NCBI GenBank assembly: GCA_001768615.1 | Contig: MELE01000185.1 | Coordinates: forward strand, 405-34,076 | Source: Acidobacteria bacterium RIFCSPLOWO2_12_FULL_67_14b | Lineage (GTDB): Bacteria; Acidobacteriota; Vicinamibacteria; Vicinamibacterales; UBA2999 | Reading direction: 5' to 3' | DNA: 33,672 nt | Shown: positions 19,901 to 28,821 of the stretch, in pieces | Position numbering within the stretch: position 1 is the stretch's first letter | How the letters are laid out: the number at the start of each line of letters is the position of its first letter | Program-made: the position numbers and the translations under genes | Notes under the pieces: model-generated | Told to the model about the DNA's origin: nothing | The model's input: the letters and a program-made list of their open reading frames with translations, nothing else | Databases searched by the model: none

Positions 19901-20456
19901 GAGCGAGATTCCGTCCGGCATCGACGGCGCGCCCGGCCGGCTGATCCTCGAGGATGTCTACGTCGGCGGCATCGTCTCCGGCTTCCGCGGACTCAAGACC
20001 AAGAAGGGCGATCCGATGTGCGTCTTCACACTCGAAGACCATCAGGGCGCCGTCGAGGTCGTCGTGTTCCCCGAAATGTTCGGCCGCCACCGCGCGCTCA
20101 TCGTCAACGGCGCGCTGCTGCTCGTGCGCGGCAAGTTCGAGCGCGACGAGGACAGCTCGCGCTTCCAGAGCGCCGACATCCTGCCGCTGGCGGCGCTCAA
20201 GGAGCGGCTGTCGCGCGGGGTCAGGATCCGGTTGAAGGCCAACTGTCCGCGTGAGACGATTGAGGCGTTGTGGGCGCTGCTCGGCAAGCACCGCGGGGAC
20301 CGGCCCGTGGCCGTCGAAGTGGAAATGAACGGCGGGTCGCGCCACGTGATCGTGCGCGCCGAGGTGACCTCCTCCATACGCGTGCGGACGTCGGAGCAGT
20401 TCGTGGCCGACGTCGAGCGCATCTGCGGGCCCGGATCGGTCACGGTACATTCCTGA
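16935..20456 (+). CDS. dnaE: DNA polymerase III subunit alpha
   Basis: 1173 aa; N-terminal PHP [91 protein letters not shown]. Confidence 0.98.
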   Translation: [1173 protein letters not shown]

Positions 20457-20457
20457 C

Positions 20458-21414
20458 ATGCCAGACCTGCTGGAATTCGAAGAGCCCATCGGCGTCCTGC
20501 TGAGAGAGATCGAGGCGCTCTCCACGCTGGCGCCCAGCGAGGATCGCGACCGCGAGATCGCGCGGCTCGAGGCGCGCGTCGACGCGATCCGCGGCGAGTT
20601 GTACAAGACGCTGACGCCGTGGCAGCGCGTGCAGGTCGCCCGCCATCCGTCGCGGCCGACCACCCTCGACTACGTCGAGCGCCTCTGCACCGACTTCGTC
20701 GAGCTGCACGGCGACCGCCGCTTCGCCGACGATCACGCCATCGTCACCGGCACGGCCTTGTACAAGGGCCAGCCGATCCTCGTGGTCGGCCACCAGAAGG
20801 GCAGCGACACCAAGCAGAAGATCTTCCGGAACTTCGGCTACGCCCGGCCCGACGGCTACCGTAAGGCGATGCGGACGATGGAGCTGGCGCAGAAGTTCAG
20901 CCGGCCGATCCTGTGCTTCGTGGACACCCCGGCCGCCTACCCCGGCATCGAATCGGAGGAGCGGGGCGTGGCCGAGGCGATCGCCGTCAACCTGCGCGAA
21001 ATGGCGATGCTCGAGGTGCCGGTGATCGTGATCGTGCACGGCGAGGGCGGCAGCGGCGGCGCGCTGGGCCTCGCCGTCGGCGATCGTATCCTGATGCACG
21101 AGTTCGCCATCTACAGCGTCATCCCGCCCGAGGGCTGCGCCGCCATCCTGTGGCGGGACGCCGGCAAGAAGATGGAGGCCGCCGAGGCGTTGAAGATCAC
21201 GGCGCCCGACTTGCTTGCGCTCGAGGTCATCGACGAGATCGTGATCGAGCCGGTGGGCGGCGCCCATACGAATCCGGAACAGGCCGCCGCGCTCCTGGAC
21301 GTGGCGCTGCAACGGGCGCTGGCCGAGGTCTCGGCGCTCGACGTCGAGACCCGCCTCGAGCAGCGCTATCAGAAGTTCCGCAAAATGGGATCCGTCGGGA
21401 TCATCGAAGTGTAG
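20458..21414 (+). CDS. accA: Acetyl-CoA carboxylase carboxyltransferase subunit alpha
   Basis: LYKTLTPWQRVQVARHPSRPTTLDYV, GYARPDGYRKAMRTMELAQKFSRPILCFVDTPAAYPGIESEERGVAEAIA; dnaE-accA adjacency. Confidence 0.97.
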   Translation: MPDLLEFEEPIGVLLREIEALSTLAPSEDRDREIARLEARVDAIRGELYKTLTPWQRVQVARHPSRPTTLDYVERLCTDFVELHGDRRFADDHAIVTGTALYKGQPILVVGHQKGSDTKQKIFRNFGYARPDGYRKAMRTMELAQKFSRPILCFVDTPAAYPGIESEERGVAEAIAVNLREMAMLEVPVIVIVHGEGGSGGALGLAVGDRILMHEFAIYSVIPPEGCAAILWRDAGKKMEAAEALKITAPDLLALEVIDEIVIEPVGGAHTNPEQAAALLDVALQRALAEVSALDVETRLEQRYQKFRKMGSVGIIEV

Positions 21415-21436
21415 GGGCGGGTCTCCAGACCCGCCC
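21412..21436. repeat. REP-like hairpin GTAGGGGCGGGTCTCCAGACCCGCCC overlapping the accA stop codon
   Basis: Perfect 10-bp stem GGGCGGGTCT (21415-21424)/AGACCCGCCC (21427-21436) with a 2-nt loop; accA TAG is 21412-21414. Confidence 0.85.
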
Positions 21437-21442
21437 ATCCCC

Positions 21443-23152
21443 ATGGCCGTACCACCAATCTGGAACACGAAGCCCTTCGACCAGGCACAAGCCCTGGCCC
21501 TGTCGCGCGCGCTCGGCGTGTCGCCGGTCACCGCGCGGCTGCTCGTCATCCGGGGGCTGGTCGATCCCGATGAGGCCTCGCGCTTCCTCAAGCCGTCACT
21601 CGATCAACTGCTCGATCCCTCCCGGCTCACCGATCTCGACAAGGCCACCGACCGGCTGCTGGCCGCCGTGGCCGCGCGGGAGCGCATTGCGGTCCACGGG
21701 GATTACGACGTCGACGGGATCACGTCCACCGTGATCCTCCGGCGCGCGCTCGAGCTGCTCGGCGCCGATGTCGGCCACTTCATTCCGGAACGGCTGACCG
21801 ACGGCTACGGGCTTCAGGCCGGCACCATCGACCGGCTGCACGCCGAGGGCGTCAAGCTGATCGTCTCGGTCGACTGCGGCATCCGCGGCGCTGAAGCGGC
21901 GCGGCGGGCCCGCGAGCTCGGCGTGGATCTCATCATCACGGACCACCACGAGCCGGATGCGGAGCTGCCCGACTGCTGCGCGGTCGTGAACCCGAAGCGC
22001 CACGACTGCACCTATCCGGACAAGAACCTGGCGGGCGTCGGCGTGGCCCTGAAAGTCGTGCAGGCGCTGTGCCGCAAGTCGGCGAAGACGGCGTGGCTGC
22101 CGGCCTTCGTCAAGATCGCCGCGATTGGGACGCTGGCCGACGTGGTGCCGCTCGTCGGCGAGAACCGGGTGATCGCCAAGCTCGGCCTGGAGATGCTGAC
22201 GAAGGGCCCGCACAAGGTCGGCCTCCGCGCGCTGTTCGAAGCCGCCGGCCTCACCGGCAAGACGATCGACAGCTACCACATCGGCTTCATGGTGGCACCC
22301 CGCATCAACGCCGCCGGCCGCATGAGCACCCCCGACATCGCCACGCGCCTGCTGCTCGCGTCGGACGAGGGGATGGCCGGCGAAGCGAAGGCGCTGGCCG
22401 AGCAACTGGAGTCGGAGAACACGCGGCGCCGGCAGGAGGACCAGGACATTCTTGCCAAGGCGAAGAAGTCGGTGGAGGCCGACCCCGATATCGGGTCGCG
22501 GAGCGTGCTGGTCGTGGCCGGGGAGGGCTGGCATCGCGGCGTGATCGGCATCGTCGCCGCCAAGCTCGTCGACGCGTTCTACCGGCCGGCCATCGTGTTG
22601 TCGACCGACGGCGAGGTCGCGCACGGCTCGTGCCGCAGCATTCCCGGATTCGACATGCTCGCCGCGCTCGAATCCTGCGCGCCGATCCTGTCGCGGTTCG
22701 GCGGGCACAAGCAGGCCGCCGGGCTGCAGTTGCTCTCGTCGCGCGTGAGGGAGTTCCGCCAGGCCGTCAACGCCTACGCCGACACCTGCCTCGGCCCCGA
22801 CGACCTGCGGCCGCGGCTCTGGCTCGACGGGCCGCTGGCCTTCGGCGAGATCACCGATCGCGTGGTCGCCGAGTTCAACGCGCTGGCACCGTTCGGCCCG
22901 GGCAACCCGAAGCCGCGTTTCCACACCGGGCCCGTGACCGTCGTCGACGGGCCGCGGATCCTGAAAGACCGCCACCTCAAGATGAGCATGAAGCAGGACG
23001 GCCGCGTGCTGCGGGCGATCCAGTGGAACGCCGCCGAGCGTGAACACCGATTGCTCGCGCAGAAGGATGGCGTCGAGATCGCGTACACCGTGGAGGAGAA
23101 CGAGTTTCGTGGTGAGCGGTATGTGGAACTCAGATTGGAAGACTTTCGATAG
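21443..23152 (+). CDS. recJ: Single-stranded-DNA-specific exonuclease RecJ
   Basis: VHGDYDVDGITSTVILRRALE, DCGIRGAEAARRARELGVDLIITDHHEP, GWHRGVIGIVAAKLVDAFYRPAIVLS, RFGGHKQAAGLQL. Confidence 0.97.
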   Translation: MAVPPIWNTKPFDQAQALALSRALGVSPVTARLLVIRGLVDPDEASRFLKPSLDQLLDPSRLTDLDKATDRLLAAVAARERIAVHGDYDVDGITSTVILRRALELLGADVGHFIPERLTDGYGLQAGTIDRLHAEGVKLIVSVDCGIRGAEAARRARELGVDLIITDHHEPDAELPDCCAVVNPKRHDCTYPDKNLAGVGVALKVVQALCRKSAKTAWLPAFVKIAAIGTLADVVPLVGENRVIAKLGLEMLTKGPHKVGLRALFEAAGLTGKTIDSYHIGFMVAPRINAAGRMSTPDIATRLLLASDEGMAGEAKALAEQLESENTRRRQEDQDILAKAKKSVEADPDIGSRSVLVVAGEGWHRGVIGIVAAKLVDAFYRPAIVLSTDGEVAHGSCRSIPGFDMLAALESCAPILSRFGGHKQAAGLQLLSSRVREFRQAVNAYADTCLGPDDLRPRLWLDGPLAFGEITDRVVAEFNALAPFGPGNPKPRFHTGPVTVVDGPRILKDRHLKMSMKQDGRVLRAIQWNAAEREHRLLAQKDGVEIAYTVEENEFRGERYVELRLEDFR

Positions 23153-23154
23153 GG

Positions 23155-23206
23155 ATGACGCAGATTTCCAGACCACGGCCGCAGATCACGCAGATGACGC
23201 AGATCT
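23155..23206. repeat. Solo ACGCAGAT-type iteron cluster just after recJ
   Basis: GATGACGCAGATTTCCAGACCACGGCCGCAGATCACGCAGATGACGCAGATCT; GCAGAT at 9-bp spacing after a GGCCGCAGAT end-like motif. Confidence 0.7.
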
Positions 23207-23251
23207 AAAGCCCAAGCCTGCGTTCACGGCCCGTGAATTCCAGGAGACGGT

Positions 23252-23344
23252 ATGGACGCACAGTCGCTCTTCACGGCGTTCTGGACGAACGAATCGAAGA
23301 CCACCCGCAACGTGCTGGCGAGTAGCCGCAGATTGCTTTCTTGA
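23252..23344 (+). pseudogene. 5'-end remnant of a DinB-family gene
   Basis: CAGGAGACGGT then ATG: MDAQSLFTAFWTNESKTTRNVLA, resembling DinB-family N-termini; breaks into repeat-derived sequence (SSRRLLS*) at about 23322. Confidence 0.5.
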
Positions 23345-24028
23345 AATACGGCCGCAGATTAAACACAGATTAGACACAGATTCTCTTTTTTGAAGACCCA
23401 CACCGATCTATGGCTCGCTCATCACAAACCGGCGGTACTCGAGCGACGGCCGCCCGAAGTTGAGTAGCAGCGCCGTCTGATGGCCGCTGAGAGCCAGGTA
23501 GTTCAGGACCTGCGCATGATCAGAGGGGCCCGTTACCGAACTGGCCTTCACCTCCACAACCACCTCGTCGAAGCACACGAAGTCGCACTTGTAGAAGCCG
23601 CCGAGACGCTTCCCCTTGTATTCGACCGAGCATGGCACTTGGGCAACGAATGGGATGTCACGAAGTGCGAACTCGTGAGCCAGCGCCTCGCTGTAGATCA
23701 CTTCGAGGAATCCTCTGTGGAGAATCCGGTGAACCTCCATCGCGGCGCCGATGATCGCGAATGTTCTCTCGTCTCTACCCGGGTGCGGAATGTTCATGCG
23801 AAGCACCTCATCCAATCCGTATGCCGCGCGCATCGGGCGTTCGCGATCAGCGGAAGTCCCTGTCCAGGCTCGCGCGGGCACACCGACACGCTTGGCGCGT
23901 TGTTTGAGAGTCGCAGTTTCTTCGATGGCACAGGCCATCTGGTCTGGCAATTCCTGCCACGTGAGCATCCGTGAAGACTGGAGGGAGTAATCTGCGTCCA
24001 ATCGGCGTCGAATCTGCGGCTGTATTTC
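23343..24028. mobile_element. Candidate iteron-bounded element, unit 1, carrying an intact GxxExxY gene
   Basis: Left end GAAATACGGCCGCAGATTAAACACAGATTAGACACAGATT (23343-23382) versus the reverse complement of 23989-24028, 33/40 identical as inverted repeats. Confidence 0.5.
23408..23797 (-). CDS. GxxExxY protein (PDDEXK_3-like)
   Basis: MNIPHPGRDERTFAIIGAAMEVHRILHRGFLEVIYSEALAHEFALRDIPFVAQVPCSVEYKGKRLGGFYKCDFVCFDEVVVEVKASS...; GFLEVIY signature and D...ExK (CDFVCFDEVVVEVK). Confidence 0.88.
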   Translation of the reverse strand: MNIPHPGRDERTFAIIGAAMEVHRILHRGFLEVIYSEALAHEFALRDIPFVAQVPCSVEYKGKRLGGFYKCDFVCFDEVVVEVKASSVTGPSDHAQVLNYLALSGHQTALLLNFGRPSLEYRRFVMSEP

Positions 24029-24184
24029 GTCTCAGTCAATCTCAGGCTGGTACCAATCCCCAGAGCCCGCGACTCGCGGAGCATTGATCACGTAGCCACC
24101 GATTGCCCTTCCTGAAATACAGCCGCAGATTAGCGACCCACAGATTAGACACAGATTCTCTTCTTCACGGACACACACCCATCT

Positions 24185-24247
24185 ATGGCTCGCTCAGCAC
24201 AAACCGGCGGTACTCGAGCGACGGCTTCCCGAAGTTTGAGCAGCAGC
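24185..24247 (-). pseudogene. C-terminal remnant of the GxxExxY gene in unit 2
   Basis: Encodes SNFGKPSLEYRRFVLSEP, matching the SLEYRRFVMSEP end of the intact gene; upstream catalytic region deleted. Confidence 0.8.
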
Positions 24248-24431
24248 ACCTCATCCAATCCGTGTGCCACGCGCATCGGGCGTTCGCGATCAGCGTCAGT
24301 CCCTGTCCAGGCTCGCCCGGGCACACCGACACGGTTGGCGCGTTGTTTGAGAAACGCAGTTTCTTCGATGGCACAGGCCATCTGGTCTGGCAATTCCTGC
24401 CACGTGAGCACCCCGTGAGGATTGGAGAAGT

Positions 24432-24492
24432 AATCTGCGTCGAATCTGCGTCGAATCTGCGTCGAATCTGCGTCGAATCTGCGGCTGCATTT
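24432..24492. repeat. 11-bp iteron array AATCTGCGTCG x4 plus terminal AATCTGCGGCTGCATTT
   Basis: Units at 24432, 24443, 24454, 24465, then 24476. Confidence 0.95.
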
Positions 24493-24515
24493 GGTCTGAA
24501 TCAATCTGAGGCTGG

Positions 24516-24521
24516 TACAAT
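24516..24521 (+). promoter_or_regulatory. Candidate -10 (TACAAT) for the lptC/lptA-like gene
   Basis: GGTACAATCGG located 8 bp upstream of GTG 24529; lies within the sequence shared between units 1 and 2. Confidence 0.3.
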
Positions 24522-24528
24522 CGGTGGC

Positions 24529-26636
24529 GTGAGTCCCTGGCAGAAACACGCCCGCGCCGTGCTCGCCGTGATCGTGCTCGGCGTGATCGGCGTCGTCGGC
24601 TACACGCTGCGGCCGCGCGATGCGCGCGTGGCGCCGCCGCCGGTGGAGAAGTTGAAGCCCAAGGTCATGGTCGTGACCACGGGCGGCGATGCCATCCAGT
24701 TCAAGAGTGCGAGCCGCGATCTGCGGGTTGAGTTCGAGCGGCAGGAAACCTACGAGGACGGCCAGACGCGGCTCTTCGGTGTGAAGATCAACGTCGACAA
24801 TCGCGGCGGCCGCAACTACACCGTCACCGGCAAGGAAGCGAGCATCGGCAAGGACCAGAGCTCCTTCGACGTGACCGGCGACGTCCACCTCGAGACCAAC
24901 GACGGCCTCACCGCCTTCAGCCAGAGCGCGGGCTACACCGAGGCCGAGAAGGTCGTCAGGGCGCCCGGGCCCGTGACCTTCACGCGCGGCCGCATGTCCG
25001 GCTCCGGCGTCGGCTTCACCTACGACGAACAGCGCAACACGCTGTGGCTCCTCGACCAGGCGGTCGTCCACTTCGCGCAGGACGGCGACGCCGAGCCGAT
25101 CGATGTGACCGCCGGTGCCTTCGGCTTCGCCCGCGCCGACCGCTACATGCGCTTCGAGCGGACCATGCACATGGTGCGGGAGGGGCAGGTGACCGACGCC
25201 GGCGAGGCCACCGTGCACCTGTTTCCCGATCGCGACGAGCCCGACCGCGTTGAACTCCGTGGCAACTCGAAGGTGACCGGCGGCGCCGGCATGGGCGCCC
25301 TGCAATCGATGTCGGCGCGCGACATGAACCTGGATTACCGCGACGACGGCCGGACGTTGGAGCAGGCGACGCTGGCGGGGCAAGGCGACATCCACCTCGC
25401 TGCCAAGGCCGCGTCGGCGGGGCAGCGGCTGATGGGCGAGAACATGACCATCGCGCTCGCCCCCGACGCCTCGGTGAGCAGCCTTGCCGCGCGCGGCAAG
25501 GTCGAGGTCAGCCTGCCCGCCACCGGCGACACGGCCGCGCGGACGATCCGCTCGACGTCGCTGACGGCCTCCGGCGCGGCCCAGGGCCTCGACAAGATGG
25601 AGTTCACCGAAGGCGTGAGCTACGACGAGGCGGCCACCAAGGCGCATGGCCCGCGCACCGCGCGCGCCCGCACCCTCGAGGCCGCGCTCGATCCCGCGGC
25701 GGGCACCCTGCAGGACGCGCATTTCATCGGCGCCTTTCGCTTCGAAGACGGCGCGCTCGTAGCCACCAGCGCCGACGCGCGCTACCGGATCGCCGCCGGC
25801 ACCCTGGACCTGTCGGGCAAGGACGGCACTACCGTCCCGCAGATTCGTAACGAGTCGCTGACCATCGATGCCGACCAGATCGACGTGACGCTGTCGCCGC
25901 GGGTGATGGTCGCCAGCGGGAAGGTGCAGAGCGTGCTGCAGCCCTCGAAGAAGCCGGCGGGCAACGCCGCGGCCGCCAGGCGGCCCGGCCTGCTGGCCGA
26001 CAAGGACCCCGTCAACGTGATCGCCGACCAGCTCACCTACGACGAGGCCTCGCGCACGGGGGAGTATTCAGGACAGGCGCGGCTGTTCCAGGGCGACACG
26101 CAGATCAACGGCGAGACGATCACGCTCGACGAAACCAAGGGCGACCTGATCGTGAAGGGCAAGGTGATCACGACGCTGCCGATCGCCGACAAGAAGGCCG
26201 CCGCCGAACCGGGCGCGAAGCCGCAGCCGATGGTAGGCACCGCCGGCTCGTTCACCTACACGGACCAGACACGCCGCGCCACCTACCAGACACTGGCACA
26301 CCTGGTGGGCAGCCAGAGCGACCTGCACGCCGACACGCTGGACCTGTTGCTCGCCAAAGACGAGAACACGCTCGAGCGCCTCGAAGCCACGGGCGCCGTC
26401 AGGGCCATCGTCGACAAGCGCACCGTCACCGGTACGAAACTGGAGTACGCGCCGGCCGACGACAAGTACGTCGTGCTCGGCGCGCCGGTGCGCATGGTCG
26501 ACGCCGCGTGCCAGGAAACCACCGGCAAGACGTTGACCTTCTTCAAGTCGTCCGATAGAGTCATCGTCGACGGCAACAACGAGATCCGCACGCAGAGCAA
26601 GGGCGGCGGCAAGTGTCCCTCCACGCCCCCCAACTG

Positions 26637-26637
<1 letters not shown>
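24529..26637 (+). CDS. LPS-transport protein with LptC-like and LptA/OstA-like regions
   Basis: N-terminal TM ([18 protein letters not shown]) followed by long beta-rich OstA-like repeats; directly upstream of lptB. Confidence 0.8.
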
Positions 26638-27365
<728 letters not shown>

Positions 27366-27381
27366 GATGTAAGAGACGGTC

Positions 27382-28815
27382 ATGGCCATCCAGCAGAAGC
27401 TTCAAACGAAGCTCGCACAGAAGCTGATCCTCACGCCTTCGCTCCAGCAGGCGATCAAGCTTCTCCCAATGTCGACCTTGGAACTGGCCGACCTCCTCAA
27501 CCAGGAGGTCGTCGAGAATCCGCTGCTCGAGGAAGTTCCGACCGAGGAGCTTCAGGCGGCGGAGGCGGTCCCGGCCGCCGAAAAAGAGGGCGAAGACAAG
27601 GCCAAGGCCGACAAGACCGATTCGTGGGACGACGCCGATTACGAGTACTTCTTCGGCGACTACCTGGATGACGGCTACCGGCCGCGGGCCCCGCAGGAAG
27701 TCAAGGAACTGCCGCCGATCGAGAACACCCTGTCGACCAGCTCGTCGCTGACCGACCACCTCGAATGGCAGCTCTCGCTCCAGACCGACGTCGACCCGAT
27801 CCGCGAGATCGGCGAGGCCATCATCGGCAATCTGGACGACGACGGCTACCTGGTGGCGTCGGTGGACGAGATCGCGTCGATGGGCCCCTGGCCGGTGGAC
27901 GAAGTCGAGCGGGCGCTCCGCCTGATCCAGAGCTTCGACCCGATCGGCGTGGCGGCGCGCGACCTGCAGGAATGCCTGACGCTGCAGATCCGGCACCTGC
28001 GGCTCGACGGCACGCCCACCGAGAAGATCGTGACCGAGCACCTGCGGCTCCTGCACAACCACCAGATGCCGGACCTTGCCCGCAAGCTCGGGCTCAGCAT
28101 CGAAGAGCTCAAGCACCACGTCGAGATCATCCAGCACCTCGACCCCAAGCCCGGCAGCCGCTTCAACCCGCAGCCGTCGCAATACGTCATCCCCGACGTC
28201 TACATCGTCAAGGTCGAGGATCAGTACGTGGCGGTGCTGAACGAAGACGGCCTGCCGCAGCTGCGCATCAGCCCGACCTACCGCCGGCTGCTCGACAAGG
28301 GCGCCGCCGAGAACAGCGACGAGACCCGCGCCTACGTCAAGGACAAGTTCCGCTCGGCGCTGTGGCTGATCAAGTCGGTGGAGCAGCGGCAGAAGACGAT
28401 CCACAAGGTCGCCAGCAGCATCTGCAACTTCCAGCGCGACTTCCTCGACCACGGCATCGAGCACCTGCGGCCGCTGGTGCTGCGCGACGTCGCCAACGAC
28501 ATCGGCATGCACGAATCCACCGTGAGCCGCGTCGTCACCAACAAGTACATGCACACGCCCCAGGGCGTGTTCGAGATGAAGTACTTCTTCCACAGCGGCA
28601 TCAGCAGCTCGTACGGCGACGCCGTGTCGTCGGTGACGATCAAGAACCGCATCAAGAAGATCATCGAGGGCGAGGATCCCAAGAAGCCGTTGAGCGATTC
28701 GAAGATCGTGAACATCCTCCAGCGTGAGGGGTTGATGCTGGCGCGGCGCACGATCGCGAAGTACCGCGAGGAGCTGAAGATCCCGACGTCGAACCAGCGG
28801 AAGGTGCTCTTCTAA
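27382..28815 (+). CDS. rpoN: RNA polymerase sigma-54 factor
   Basis: Glutamine-rich N-terminus KLAQKLILTPSLQQAIKLLPMSTLELADLLNQEVVENPLLEE; C-terminal RpoN box ARRTIAKYREELKIPTSNQRK. Confidence 0.98.
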   Translation: MAIQQKLQTKLAQKLILTPSLQQAIKLLPMSTLELADLLNQEVVENPLLEEVPTEELQAAEAVPAAEKEGEDKAKADKTDSWDDADYEYFFGDYLDDGYRPRAPQEVKELPPIENTLSTSSSLTDHLEWQLSLQTDVDPIREIGEAIIGNLDDDGYLVASVDEIASMGPWPVDEVERALRLIQSFDPIGVAARDLQECLTLQIRHLRLDGTPTEKIVTEHLRLLHNHQMPDLARKLGLSIEELKHHVEIIQHLDPKPGSRFNPQPSQYVIPDVYIVKVEDQYVAVLNEDGLPQLRISPTYRRLLDKGAAENSDETRAYVKDKFRSALWLIKSVEQRQKTIHKVASSICNFQRDFLDHGIEHLRPLVLRDVANDIGMHESTVSRVVTNKYMHTPQGVFEMKYFFHSGISSSYGDAVSSVTIKNRIKKIIEGEDPKKPLSDSKIVNILQREGLMLARRTIAKYREELKIPTSNQRKVLF

Positions 28816-28821
28816 TCGTCG

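Larger units (their letters stand above)
24114..24492. mobile_element. Unit 2: internally deleted copy of unit 1
   Basis: Ends homologous to unit 1 (GAAATACAGCCGCAGATTAGCGACCCACAGATTAGACACAGATT, 24114-24157); right end has 4 perfect AATCTGCGTCG units. The segment matching 23472-23804 of unit 1 is missing. Confidence 0.5.

Noticed and set aside
23480-23974. 164-aa plus-strand ORF over the GxxExxY gene
   Set aside because: Opposite strand of a gene with clear family signature; no family features of its own.
24432-24492. CRISPR array
   Set aside because: 11-bp direct tandem units with no spacers and no cas genes; it is an iteron-like array.
24145-25722. 525-aa minus-strand ORF joining element sequence to the antisense of the lptC/lptA-like gene
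   Set aside because: Most of it is antisense to a well-supported gene; the part in unit 2 is discussed as element sequence.
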